From Chromobacterium haemolyticum DSM 19808 (GTDB lineage: Bacteria; Pseudomonadota; Gammaproteobacteria; Burkholderiales; Chromobacteriaceae): a stretch of DNA of 64,000 nt. Numbering within the stretch: position 1 is the first letter of the stretch; each line of letters begins with the position of its first letter. Both the position numbers and the translations under genes were made by a program. Below, piece by piece: positions 47,824 through 56,042 of this stretch. Location: NCBI RefSeq assembly GCF_000711885.1, contig NZ_JONK01000006.1:62001-126000 (forward strand). Direction: 5' to 3'. Below the pieces are notes generated by a model. It was not told where the DNA came from. It did no database searches and worked only from the letters and a program-made list of their open reading frames with translations.

Positions 47824-49014
47824 ATGCAGCCACGCATCCCCGCCACCATCTGGGCCCTGGGCCTGGTCAGCCTGTGCATGGACATGTCCTCCGAGATCAT
47901 CCACGCGCTGTTGCCAGTGTTCCTGGTCTCCACCCTGGGCGTCAGCGCGCTGACCCTGGGCATTATCGAGGGCCTGGCGGAATCCACCGCGCTGATCCTG
48001 CGCGTGTTCTCCGGCGCCATCAGCGACTACTGGGGCCGGCGCAAAGGCTTGCTGTTGCTGGGCTACGGCCTGGCGGCGCTGAGCAAGCCGCTGTTCCCGC
48101 TGGCGCACAGCGCCGAAACCGTGTTGGCCGCGCGGCTGATGGACCGCGTGGGCAAGGGCATACGCGGCGCGCCGCGCGACGCGCTGGTGGCCGATGTCGC
48201 GCCGCCGGAAATCCGCGGAGCCTGTTTCGGCCTGCGCCAGTCCATGGACACCATAGGCGCTTTCGCCGGCCCGCTGCTGGGCATCGCGCTGATGTTCTGG
48301 CTGGCGGACGACATCCAGCAAGTACTGTGGTGGGCTTGCCTGCCGGCCCTGCTGGCGGTGCTGCTGATCGTCGCCGGCGTGCGCGAACCGGCCGGCGGCG
48401 AGCGCAAGCCCTTCCGCTCGCCGCTGCGCCTGGGGTTGCTGCGTCGATTCTCCAGCCGCTACTGGTGGATCGTCGCCATCGGCGCACTGTTCACCCTGGC
48501 CCGTTTCAGCGAGGCCTTTCTGGTGCTGCTGGCGCAGCGCCACGGCCTGCCGCTGAGCTGGTTGCCGCTGGTCATGGTGGTGATGAGCCTGGTCTACGCG
48601 CTCACCGCCTACCCGGTGGGCGTGCTGGCCGACCGCTGCAGCAAGAGCATGCTGCTGGCCATCGGCCTGCTGATCCTGATCCTGGCCGATGCCGCGCTGG
48701 CGCTGTCCGGCTCCATCGCCATCACCCTGACCGGCATCGCCCTGTGGGGGCTGCACCTGGGTTTCACCCAAGGCTTGCTGGCCACGCTGGTGGCGGAGGA
48801 AACGCCGGCCGATATGAAGGGCACCGCCTTTGGCCTGTTCAATCTGGTCAGCGGCCTGTGCCTGCTGCTGGCCAGCGTGCTGGCCGGCTGGATGTGGGAC
48901 CGCCACGGCAGCGCCAGCACCTTCATTGCCGGCGGCGCACTGGCCGCCGCGGCCTTGGCGGCCACCTTGCTGTGGCATTGCCGGGAGCGGCGGCTTGCCA
49001 GTCAAACCGCCTAG
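47824..49014 (+). CDS. MFS transporter in the chromate operon
   Basis: 396 residues, twelve membrane helices. Conserved MFS loop GAISDYWGRRKGLLLLGYGL and RVGKGIRGAPRDALVADVAP. The ATG at 47824 lies 32 bp after chrA, in the same direction, so it is probably the third gene of the chr operon; MFS genes are found next to chrA in other bacteria. Its stop TAG coincides with the start of a repeat fragment. Confidence 0.9.
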   Translation: MQPRIPATIWALGLVSLCMDMSSEIIHALLPVFLVSTLGVSALTLGIIEGLAESTALILRVFSGAISDYWGRRKGLLLLGYGLAALSKPLFPLAHSAETVLAARLMDRVGKGIRGAPRDALVADVAPPEIRGACFGLRQSMDTIGAFAGPLLGIALMFWLADDIQQVLWWACLPALLAVLLIVAGVREPAGGERKPFRSPLRLGLLRRFSSRYWWIVAIGALFTLARFSEAFLVLLAQRHGLPLSWLPLVMVVMSLVYALTAYPVGVLADRCSKSMLLAIGLLILILADAALALSGSIAITLTGIALWGLHLGFTQGLLATLVAEETPADMKGTAFGLFNLVSGLCLLLASVLAGWMWDRHGSASTFIAGGALAAAALAATLLWHCRERRLASQTA

Positions 49015-49062
49015 CAACCTGTTCAAAATCTCCCGGGCGAGGACGAGACGAGGCGAAAACGA
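49012..49062 (+). repeat. Left-end fragment of the dispersed element
   Basis: TAGCAACCTGTTCAAAATCT then GAGACGAGGCGAAAAC agree with the family interior; the right half is missing. The element begins at the TAG stop codon of the MFS gene. Confidence 0.65.
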
Positions 49063-49137
49063 ACGCCGCTCCGGCCATGGACAAGAACACGGGCAATGCG
49101 GTGAAATACGACATCATAAAAACAGCAAGCAACCGCC

Positions 49138-49701
49138 ATGTCCCACACCTTTGTTTCCTCCATCGTCTGGCAACGGCTGGACGCTCCCGGCCACGATTAC
49201 GCCGCCTTAGAACACAGCGAACTTGGCCCGCGACTTAGCGGCTGCGCCGTCTTCGTCGAAGACGGCGTCAACTGCCTTCTGCGATACCAGGTGGACTGCG
49301 CGCCGGACTGGAGCACCCGCCGCGTCGAGGTGAGCGGCTACCGCGGCGGCGAAACCATAGCTTTGCTGCTGGAAACCGACTCTGACCGCAACTGGCTGCT
49401 CAACGGCGCGGAACAGCCGCAGGTGCGCGGCTGCGTCGACATCGACCTGGCCTTCACCCCGGCCACCAATCTGCTGCCCATCCGCCGCGGCCGGCCGGAC
49501 ATCGGCTCGGCACTGGAGCTGAGCGCCGCCTGGCTGCGGTTCCCGGCGCTGACCCTGGCCCCGCTGCCGCAGCGCTACACCCGTCTGTCCGAGTTCGGCT
49601 ACCGCTACGAATCGCGGCAAGGCGCGTTCCAGGCGGAGCTCAGCGTCAGCCCTGACGGGCTGCCGCGGGAGTATCAGGGCCTGTGGCGGGAGGCGCGCTG
49701 A
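49138..49701 (+). CDS. Putative glycolipid-binding (PF06475-like) protein
   Basis: 187 residues, SIVWQRLDAPGHDYAALEHS, VNCLLRYQVDCAPDWSTRRV, DIDLAFTPATNLLPIRRGRP and the YESRQGAFQAELSVSPDGLP end are typical of the family called putative glycolipid-binding. No signal peptide. Role not established. Followed immediately by a GNAT gene whose start is 2 bp after the stop. Confidence 0.85.
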   Translation: MSHTFVSSIVWQRLDAPGHDYAALEHSELGPRLSGCAVFVEDGVNCLLRYQVDCAPDWSTRRVEVSGYRGGETIALLLETDSDRNWLLNGAEQPQVRGCVDIDLAFTPATNLLPIRRGRPDIGSALELSAAWLRFPALTLAPLPQRYTRLSEFGYRYESRQGAFQAELSVSPDGLPREYQGLWREAR

Positions 49702-49702
49702 C

Positions 49703-50212
49703 ATGGCCGCGACTTGCATCCGCCCGGCCGCGCCGGAAGACTTTGACCGCCTGGCCGAAATCGAACGCGCCGCCGCCGCCCGCTTCGATCCGCAAGACCT
49801 GCCGCCGGCGCTGGCCGGCGACGCGTTGCCCCGCGAAGAACTAGCCGCCGCCCACGCCGCCGGCCTGCTGTGGGTGGCCGCCGACGCCGACGGCGCGCAC
49901 GGTTTCCTGCTGGCGCGCCGCTGCGACGACAGCCTTCACCTGCAGGAAATGGATGTCTGCCCCGGACGCCAGGGGCAAGGCCTGGGTTCGGCGCTGATCG
50001 CGCACGCGGAAACCATCGCGCGCGGGCAGGGACTGAGCCGCCTTACGCTGACCACGTTCGAGCATCTGGCCTGGAACGCGCCCTACTACCAAAAGCGCGG
50101 TTTCCAGCCCCTCGACGACGCCGGCTGCCCGCCCTTCCTGTTGGCCCTATTGCACGCCGAAGCCGAACACGGCCTCAAGCGACGCGTGGCGATGCACAAG
50201 CCGCTGCGTTGA
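49703..50212 (+). CDS. GNAT-family N-acetyltransferase
   Basis: 169 residues. Motif A is MDVCPGRQGQGLGSALIAHA at about residue 83-102, followed by FEHLAWNAPYYQKRGFQPLD as motif B. GGGAGG lies before the ATG. Probably co-transcribed with the preceding glycolipid-binding gene. Confidence 0.92.
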   Translation: MAATCIRPAAPEDFDRLAEIERAAAARFDPQDLPPALAGDALPREELAAAHAAGLLWVAADADGAHGFLLARRCDDSLHLQEMDVCPGRQGQGLGSALIAHAETIARGQGLSRLTLTTFEHLAWNAPYYQKRGFQPLDDAGCPPFLLALLHAEAEHGLKRRVAMHKPLR

Positions 50213-50292
50213 ATCCGCCCGACAACACCGCAAGATTGGTCAGGCGCGCGGCGACGCGGCCGCGCTAGACTGGCGGCGCCAAGGAGGAAACC

Positions 50293-51207
50293 ATGCGGCA
50301 CGACACCGCCAGCCCGCGCCTGGACAAAGCGCTAGCCTATATCGACGCCCATCTGGACGCCGACCTGAGTCTGGAACGGCTCAGCCGGGTAGCCGCCTGC
50401 TCGCGCTTCCATTTCCACCGCCTGTTCCGCGCCCGCTTCGGCCTCAGCCTGCACCAATACGTGAGGCTATGCCGGCTGCGCCGCGCCGGCGAACGGCTGG
50501 CCTTCCGCCGCTGCTCCGTGCTGGATATCGCACTGGACAGCGGCTACCGCAGCCCGGAGGCTTTTGCCCGCGCCTTCCGGCAAGCGTCGGGCCAAACGCC
50601 ATCGGCCTTTCGACGGCGGCCGCGCTGGCTGCCTTGGCATCAGCACTTTCACGCCCTGTTCCAACTGAGGAGCTTCTCCATGCCATCCCGCCAAACCCCG
50701 TTCGCCGTCGACATCGTAGACTTCCCCGCCACCCCGGTTGCCCTGCTGGAACACCGGGGCGATCCCGCGCTTTTGGGCGACAGCCTGCGCGACTTCATCG
50801 CCTGGCGGCGGGAAAACCGCCTGCCGCCCAGCGCCGCCGCCACCTACAACCTGCTGTACGAAGACCCGGAAAACTGCGCCCCGGCGGACTACCGCTTTGG
50901 CCTGTGCGCCGCTTTCGACGGCCCCATCGCCGCCAACCGACAAGGGGTGCGCGCCGCGCAGATTCCAGCCGGACGCTGCGCCCGGCTGCGCCACATCGGC
51001 TCCGACGACGCCCTGGCCGCCGTCGCGCGGCGCTTGTACGCGGAATGGCTGCCCGCCAGCGGCGAAACTCCGCGCGATTTTCCGCTGTTTCTCCAACGCA
51101 TCCGCTTCTACCCGGACGTGGCGGAAAACGAAGCCGTCTGCGATCTGTTTCTGCCGCTGCAAACGCCTGCGCCGAAAATCGGCTCCGCCGCGACATTAAA
51201 ACAATAG
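50293..51207 (+). CDS. AraC-family regulator with GyrI-like effector domain
   Basis: 304 residues behind a strong AAGGAGGAAACC site. Two AraC helix-turn-helix motifs lie in residues 10-115 (LERLSRVAACSRFHFHRLFR; VLDIALDSGYRSPEAFARAF). A GyrI-like/BacEffect domain fills residues 130-300 (VDIVDFPATPVALLEHRGDP; LPPSAAATYNLLYEDPENCA). Such regulators respond to drugs and often control multidrug resistance. Confidence 0.93.
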   Translation: MRHDTASPRLDKALAYIDAHLDADLSLERLSRVAACSRFHFHRLFRARFGLSLHQYVRLCRLRRAGERLAFRRCSVLDIALDSGYRSPEAFARAFRQASGQTPSAFRRRPRWLPWHQHFHALFQLRSFSMPSRQTPFAVDIVDFPATPVALLEHRGDPALLGDSLRDFIAWRRENRLPPSAAATYNLLYEDPENCAPADYRFGLCAAFDGPIAANRQGVRAAQIPAGRCARLRHIGSDDALAAVARRLYAEWLPASGETPRDFPLFLQRIRFYPDVAENEAVCDLFLPLQTPAPKIGSAATLKQ

Positions 51208-51295
51208 CAATCCGGATATTCCAAAAACATTCCCTCAAGCGCCTTTTGCCGGCTTTGGGTAAACTAGCTCGCGTTAAATGCAGGGGTAATACACA

Positions 51296-51838
51296 ATGCG
51301 CGCTCTTTTTCTGACTCGAATAAAAAAATGGATCATCAGCGTATTCAATCCACCCTACCAATTGGTACTGTGCGACAGAATGCTCAAGAAGAATTCCAAG
51401 GAATATCTCTATCTGTTCAAGCTTTACGGCAGCCACGACTTCGTCAAGCTTTCCCACGCCGACATCCTGGCCAGCAATCAGATTCTGTCCGCCATCCGCC
51501 CGCGTGACCTGATAAAAATAGCGCTATTGGAAAACAACCGGAAAGAAGAAGAGAAACGCTGCAAAGTGGAGGAAGAACTGCGCGGCAATCAATACCGGAT
51601 TCATTTGCACGGCAATAGCGAAACTTTTTCCGGCGAAAGCATCTGCCGGAATATCGACTATTTCGCGGACCTGCATCCGCAGGAAGTCTGTAAGATCGCC
51701 TACGCCACAGGGTTTCAGAAAGGCCGCGCCGTCTCCGGCCACATCAGCCGCGCGGCGGCCGAGGCCCGCCGCCAGGACACGCCGGCGGCGGACGGCTCAA
51801 GCAAGGTGCTGGCCTTGCGGCGCGCCAGACCGCGCTAA
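51296..51838 (+). CDS. Hypothetical 180-residue protein
   Basis: No family recognised. Basic N-terminus (LTRIKKWIISVFNPPYQLVL), a charged central coiled-coil-like stretch (KIALLENNRKEEEKRCKVEE), and a lysine/arginine-rich tail. More AT-rich than its neighbours. AGGGG precedes the ATG. The TAA stop is the left end of a MITE-like element, so the present C-terminus may have been made by insertion. Confidence 0.6.
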   Translation: MRALFLTRIKKWIISVFNPPYQLVLCDRMLKKNSKEYLYLFKLYGSHDFVKLSHADILASNQILSAIRPRDLIKIALLENNRKEEEKRCKVEEELRGNQYRIHLHGNSETFSGESICRNIDYFADLHPQEVCKIAYATGFQKGRAVSGHISRAAAEARRQDTPAADGSSKVLALRRARPR

Positions 51839-51983
51839 GAGCCAGTTCAAAATCTAGCGAGCAAGAGCGAGACAGGGCGAAAACCGCTGAGAAAGCGGAA
51901 TGGTCAAGTGGTACATGAGCATTTCGAAGCGGTACTCACCGTGTCACGCCTCATGAAGCGTAGCAGATTATGAACAGACTCTA
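51836..51983 (+). repeat. Dispersed inverted-repeat (MITE-like) element
   Basis: 148 bp. Left end TAAGAGCCAGTTCAAAATCT, right end GATTATGAACAGACTCTA. Interior conserved (GGCGAAAACCGCTGAGAAAG; GGTACATGAGCATTTCGAAG). Supplies the TAA stop of the preceding gene. Confidence 0.88.
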
Positions 51984-52034
51984 AGAGCCTGTTCAAAGTC
52001 TCGCTCTTGCTCGTGGGATCGTAAACGGCCTCTA
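51982..52034. repeat. Second, deleted element copy abutting the first
   Basis: TAAGAGCCTGTTCAAAGTCT at the left and GATCGTAAACGGCCTCTA at the right, about 53 bp in all. It shares one base pair end region with the copy at 51836-51983. Its right tip CTA is the complement of the TAG stop codon of the cpdA gene. Confidence 0.75.
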
Positions 52035-52778
52035 AATCATCACGGTCTGGCTGCGGAAGCCTGCAGCGTCGAACTCCAGCAGCTTGTAGCCCCGCGCATC
52101 CACGGTGTCCAACGCCGCCGTGCCCTTGCGCCACTGAAAACAGCTGGCCGGACAGACTTCCAGCGCCACGCCGCGCGCTTCCAGCCGGTAATCCCCATGC
52201 GCATGGCCGCACAGCAGCACTTGCAAGCGCGGCGTTTCCTCCATCAACTCCCAAAACCGCTCCGTGTCTTGCAACATGCAGCTGTCCAATAGCGGCGTGC
52301 CCACCGCCGCAGGATGATGATGCAGCAGCACGGCGCAGCGCTTCCCGGCGCTCTCGGCTCCGGCCAGCCGTTGCCGGAAGGCGGCGGCGGCGCGCTCGTC
52401 TATATGGCCGTCATCCGTCCCTGGCCGGACCGAATCCAGCGCCAGCAGCAGCCAGTTCGCCGTTTCCAGACGCTCCAGCGGCCGCATGAAGTCGTAGCGG
52501 CCCAACACCTCGGCCGCCAAGGGCGCGGCGTCGTGGTTGCCGGCCAGCCAGTACACCGGCAGGCCCGTCCGCTTCAGCCGCTGCGCAAAGCGCTCGTAGG
52601 AGGCGGCGCTCTCATCCTGGGAGATGTCTCCGGTGACCAGAATCGCGTCCAGCTCCGCCGCGTGCCGCCGTTCCAATTGTTCCAGCACCCGGTCAAATTC
52701 GCGATAAGTGTCGTAGCCCATCAACTGGCCGCCGGCCTCGGCGAACAGGTGCGTGTCGGATATCTGCGCGGCTCTCAT
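52032..52778 (-). CDS. cpdA: CpdA-like cyclic-AMP phosphodiesterase (metallophosphoesterase)
   Basis: 248 residues. Calcineurin-like motifs in order: QISDTHLF, VTGDISQDES, LAGNHDAAPL, LLHHHPAAVG and LLCGHAHGDYR, supplying the two-metal site. CpdA/Icc proteins hydrolyse 3',5'-cAMP in the cytoplasm; another phosphodiester substrate is possible. Its start overlaps the VUT stop by 4 bp, placing it third in the xre-VUT-cpdA operon. Confidence 0.87.
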   Translation of the reverse strand: MRAAQISDTHLFAEAGGQLMGYDTYREFDRVLEQLERRHAAELDAILVTGDISQDESAASYERFAQRLKRTGLPVYWLAGNHDAAPLAAEVLGRYDFMRPLERLETANWLLLALDSVRPGTDDGHIDERAAAAFRQRLAGAESAGKRCAVLLHHHPAAVGTPLLDSCMLQDTERFWELMEETPRLQVLLCGHAHGDYRLEARGVALEVCPASCFQWRKGTAALDTVDARGYKLLEFDAAGFRSQTVMI

Positions 52779-53494
52779 TGTCCCTCCTCCGTTGCGTATT
52801 TGTTTCTCTTGACGTCTTCGCCGTCCTCCTTGAACACCGCCAAGGGGTTGTAGGACACGCTCCAGTCAAAGTAATCGGTCTTTTCTATTCTCTTCACCAC
52901 CCCCACCAGGTAATAGCCCACCGGCAGCAAGGCGATGGAAACGAACACTTTGTAAGACCAGGTGGTGGCGATGATGTTGAGCAGTTCCTGCCCGCTATAG
53001 CGCGACGACAGACTGATGGGATAGGCCGTCGTCAGCAGCACCGCCTGGGCCAGCATGGACGCAATGACATAGCGGATGAAAAAGAAACGGCCGGCGAAAA
53101 AGACCTTCATCCGGGATACGACAAACCCATTGCAAAAATAAGAAGCCGGCACCGAAATCCAGGTACCCACCATCACTCGCCAAAACTCGTTGAACAATAG
53201 GTAGTACTGCTTGGAAATTTCGTTATTATCCGGCTGCAACAAGGCGAAAGCATTGATGATCAAAACAAAAAATGTCTGGCACACCACTAGAATCCACACT
53301 GTGCGCCCGCCCAGCTTATAGCCATACACCTCGGTGGACACCGTGGACAAAAGATAGCAAAGCGAAAACACAATGCCGCTGGCGGTGATTTTCAAGCCGT
53401 AAATGTCCAGCGTCTTGTACACCAGCGAATCGCACACCACCATGATGGTCACCGACAAACCCACAATAAAACCATAAACTCTGAACTGTTCCAC
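52775..53494 (-). CDS. VUT-family membrane transporter (YhhQ/queuosine-precursor transporter-like)
   Basis: About 239 residues from a GTG at 53494 (MEQFRVYGFIVGLSVTIMVV), six or so membrane helices. The VUT signature VCDSLVYKTLDIYGLKITAS then CYLLSTVSTEVYGYKLGGRT is clear. Known members import queuosine precursors. An upstream ATG at 53581 would overlap the regulator much more, so the GTG, just after the regulator's stop, is preferred though its ribosome spacing is short. Coupled to cpdA by ATGA. Confidence 0.85.
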   Translation of the reverse strand: MEQFRVYGFIVGLSVTIMVVCDSLVYKTLDIYGLKITASGIVFSLCYLLSTVSTEVYGYKLGGRTVWILVVCQTFFVLIINAFALLQPDNNEISKQYYLLFNEFWRVMVGTWISVPASYFCNGFVVSRMKVFFAGRFFFIRYVIASMLAQAVLLTTAYPISLSSRYSGQELLNIIATTWSYKVFVSIALLPVGYYLVGVVKRIEKTDYFDWSVSYNPLAVFKEDGEDVKRNKYATEEGQ

Positions 53495-53498
53495 ACCT

Positions 53499-54158
53499 TC
53501 ATCCTGCGCTAAAAGTCTTAATCGCTTTGACCGCCACGCCAAGCACCTTGAAATCCCGGCATACGAAAGGCTGCAAATCATGCATCAAGGAAATGCTTGA
53601 AAACAGAAAATGCTCGCCGTCGATGAATATCCGGCGGAAACAAGGCTGCTGGCCGGCCATGCTGACCAAAACCACATCGCCGTCCGTCGGACGCTCCTGC
53701 CGAGCCACGATGAAAACGCTGCCCTGGGAAAAACTGGGGAACAGCGAATCATTGTTCAACAACACCGCAAACGCCTCCGCGGCGTCAAAGCCGGCGGCAT
53801 CCACAAAATAGCGTTCCGGCTCGATAATCATTCCGTCAAAAAACAGGGCCAACTCGGTGAATTTGATCAAGGGCACCGCTATGGCCGCAGGGCTGCCGAC
53901 GGCTTCGCCTCCCAGATCGCTCTCCACGAAATCGCTCAACTTGACATCGAAAAACCGCGCCAGCTCCATCAAGGTCAGCAACGTGGGATTGCCCACACCG
54001 CGCTTGATATTGTTGATCGTCGCCACGCCCAGGCCTATCGCCTCGCTTAATTGCGCGGCATCTACGCCGGCGCGCCCCATCAGACACGTCAGGTTTTTCG
54101 ACGCCTTGCTCAACAAGGCGCCATGCTCGGCTTCCTCTTTCCACACCGCCCTGCTCAT
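53499..54158 (-). CDS. XRE regulator with S24/LexA-like C-terminal domain
   Basis: 219 residues. HTH_3 domain near 20-80 (DAAQLSEAIGLGVATINNIK; GNPTLLTLMELARFFDVKLS). The C-terminal S24-like part has NNDSLFPSFSQGSVFIVARQ, retaining a serine, but the usual lysine is replaced by CFRRIF, so self-cleavage is doubtful. It probably represses or activates the downstream VUT-cpdA pair. GGAGGG precedes the ATG. Confidence 0.88.
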   Translation of the reverse strand: MSRAVWKEEAEHGALLSKASKNLTCLMGRAGVDAAQLSEAIGLGVATINNIKRGVGNPTLLTLMELARFFDVKLSDFVESDLGGEAVGSPAAIAVPLIKFTELALFFDGMIIEPERYFVDAAGFDAAEAFAVLLNNDSLFPSFSQGSVFIVARQERPTDGDVVLVSMAGQQPCFRRIFIDGEHFLFSSISLMHDLQPFVCRDFKVLGVAVKAIKTFSAG

Positions 54159-54473
54159 TCAGCCCTCCATGCAAGTCAAACCCGTTTCGATTCGATTTTT
54201 AATTTCATATCCCAACATGCGCGCCCATTTTAAACGCAAGCGCCAAACCAGACGCAAGCATCAAACCATATTGTTCTTGTCAGGTTATTTTTTTGTAATT
54301 TCATCACTACTCTTTTAAACAAAAAGACAATATAATAATTTTGCAACACTATATCATTCAAGGCATTGCGCAAGATACTCGCGAGCCATAAATTTAAAAG
54401 AAGAAAAATATCAATAAGAACAATTAAAACGACGCAACAGCCCGCCATCGCGCAATGCAGAGGAAACGCTTAA
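54159..54473 (+). promoter_or_regulatory. AT-rich divergent intergenic region
   Basis: About 315 bp, much more AT-rich than the genome average, between the xre gene and the small gene at 54474. It contains TATAAT (54331-54336) and several T-rich tracts. No gene is apparent. The region likely holds promoters in both directions. Confidence 0.5.
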
Positions 54474-54692
54474 ATGAGAATTTCAGAAGATGAATTCGCG
54501 CTGGACGTCATTGACGGCGAGCCCGCCATCATTACCCAAGCCAGTGTGATTGGACAGCCGGGCAGCGAATGGGAAGGCTCCCCGATATTCAAGAAAACTT
54601 ATTTGCTGGAGCTGATCAGCCGCAGCCTGGAGCATGAGGTCATCAAGCCGGAAGATATCCAAAGCCTGATCCGGGTCGCGAAAAAACTCTGA
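54474..54692 (+). CDS. Small hypothetical protein, 72 residues
   Basis: Acidic N-terminus (MRISEDEFALDVIDGEPAII) and EWEGSPIFKKTYLLELISRS, ending DIQSLIRVAKKL. GAGG lies upstream of the ATG and coding character looks real. I do not recognise it. Separate from the xre operon by the AT-rich promoter region. Confidence 0.55.
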   Translation: MRISEDEFALDVIDGEPAIITQASVIGQPGSEWEGSPIFKKTYLLELISRSLEHEVIKPEDIQSLIRVAKKL

Positions 54693-54850
54693 TAGCGCCG
54701 GACGCCTCTTCCGCCGCCGCCTCCGCTGTTCCCTGCTCCGGGCTTGGGTACGCCGGGCCATTGCAATACAATGGCGTATCCACCGCCGCCTAGCCCTTCC
54801 CTCGCCCGCCCGGCACAAGCGGAAGGCGGCTCAACACCACAGGCCCACAC

Positions 54851-55213
54851 ATGCCCCATCTGACACTGGAGTACAGCGGCAATCTGGCCGGCTTCGCCGC
54901 CGCGGACGCGCTACTGGACATCAACCGCGCGCTGCTGGCCAGCGGCCACTTCGAAGAAGCCGACATCAAAAGCCGCGCCGTGGCCTTGGACGCCTGCCGC
55001 ATCGGCATCCACGATCTGCCCCGCGGCTTCGTCCACGCCAAACTGGCCATACTCAGCGGACGCAGCCCCGAGGAGAAACAGCAGCTGTCCGAACTGAGCC
55101 TGCAAGCGCTGGCAGACAGCGCCGCGTTGCCGTCGGGCATGGAAGTGCAATTGTGCGTGGAAATCCAGGAAATAGACCGCGCCAGCTACCGCAAACGCCT
55201 CATCGCCCGTTAA
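54851..55213 (+). CDS. 5-carboxymethyl-2-hydroxymuconate isomerase-like tautomerase
   Basis: 120 residues, N-terminal Pro1 after Met (MPHLTLEYSGNLAGFAAADA), the catalytic proline of the tautomerase superfamily. The layout through DIKSRAVALDACRIGIHDLP and GFVHAKLAILSGRSPEEKQQ matches CHMI (HpcD type). No other homoprotocatechuate pathway gene is nearby, so the true substrate is open. Confidence 0.85.
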   Translation: MPHLTLEYSGNLAGFAAADALLDINRALLASGHFEEADIKSRAVALDACRIGIHDLPRGFVHAKLAILSGRSPEEKQQLSELSLQALADSAALPSGMEVQLCVEIQEIDRASYRKRLIAR

Positions 55214-55227
55214 CGGAGAAACATCGC

Positions 55228-55980
55228 ATGACAGCGCTCAAACTCGCATCCCGCGGCCTGCTCGCCGCCGCCCTGCTCGCCGGCCTGGCCGGCGCGGCCC
55301 ACGCCGCAGACGACATCGACCGCGTCAACCTGGAAGGCACGCTGGGCCAGGAACGCATCGGCATGAGCCTGCTGGTGAAAAACGGCAAAAGCTTCGACGG
55401 CGGCCACTACTTCTACGGCCGCTATCTGAAAGACATCCCGCTGCGCGGCAAGCTGCAAGGCGAAACCCTGCTGCTGAGCGAACCGAGCGGCGGCGTGTTC
55501 AAACTGCGCTTCAAAAGCAACGGCAGCGCCGACGGCCAGCCGCTTAGCTTCGACAACAGCGTGGGCCTGGACGGCGACTGGACGCTGAAAACCAAGACGC
55601 TGCCGGTGACGCTGACCATGGGCGACATGGCGCCGGCCTCCGAAGGCCGCTGGTATCGGGATGTCACAGAGGAAAGCGACGCCGCTTTCGAAGCCCGGGT
55701 GCAAGGCTTCCTGCGCGCAGCGCTTGCCGGCGAGGCTCAGCAGGCCAGCCGCTACGTGCACTTTCCGCTTAGGATCAACCACAAGGGCGGCAGCCGCCAG
55801 ATCGCCAACGCCCGCCAGTTGCAAGCCGAATGGAGCGATATTTTCACTCCGGCCTATCTGGAGCAACTGAAACAGCCGATGCCGCACAATCTGTTCGTGC
55901 GCAACGGCCAGGCGATGCTGGGCAGCGGCGTGGCCTGGTTCGACGCCAAAGGCGCGGCGGCGCTGAATCTGCCGGACTGA
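55228..55980 (+). CDS. Secreted hypothetical protein, 250 residues
   Basis: Signal peptide SRGLLAAALLAGLAGAAHAA then a mature part with LLVKNGKSFDGGHYFYGRYL, GGVFKLRFKSNGSADGQPLS and IANARQLQAEWSDIFTPAYL. ACGGAG precedes the ATG at 55228. The first half resembles beta-rich envelope domains, the second half (KGGSRQIANARQ; WSDIFTPAYLEQL) resembles periplasmic proteins of unknown function. Name withheld. Downstream of the tautomerase gene by 14 bp. Confidence 0.8.
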   Translation: MTALKLASRGLLAAALLAGLAGAAHAADDIDRVNLEGTLGQERIGMSLLVKNGKSFDGGHYFYGRYLKDIPLRGKLQGETLLLSEPSGGVFKLRFKSNGSADGQPLSFDNSVGLDGDWTLKTKTLPVTLTMGDMAPASEGRWYRDVTEESDAAFEARVQGFLRAALAGEAQQASRYVHFPLRINHKGGSRQIANARQLQAEWSDIFTPAYLEQLKQPMPHNLFVRNGQAMLGSGVAWFDAKGAAALNLPD

Positions 55981-55999
55981 AGCCGACGCGCCCAAACAA

Positions 56000-56027
56000 A
56001 CAGAGCGGCCAAAGCCGCTCTGTTTTC
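56000..56027 (+). terminator. Terminator after the secreted hypothetical gene
   Basis: ACAGAGCGGC-CAAA-GCCGCTCTGT followed by TTTC, between two convergent genes. Confidence 0.85.
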
Positions 56028-56042
56028 ATTGGGGCCTGCCCG

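Noticed and set aside
47641-49026. 461-residue minus-strand open frame across the chrA/MFS genes
   Set aside because: Antisense to membrane-protein genes; the Gln/Ala/Gly repeats reflect the complement of hydrophobic codons.
52775-54158. Prophage or toxin-antitoxin fragment
   Set aside because: The XRE/S24 regulator is next to a transporter and a phosphodiesterase, with no phage structural, integrase or toxin gene in sight.
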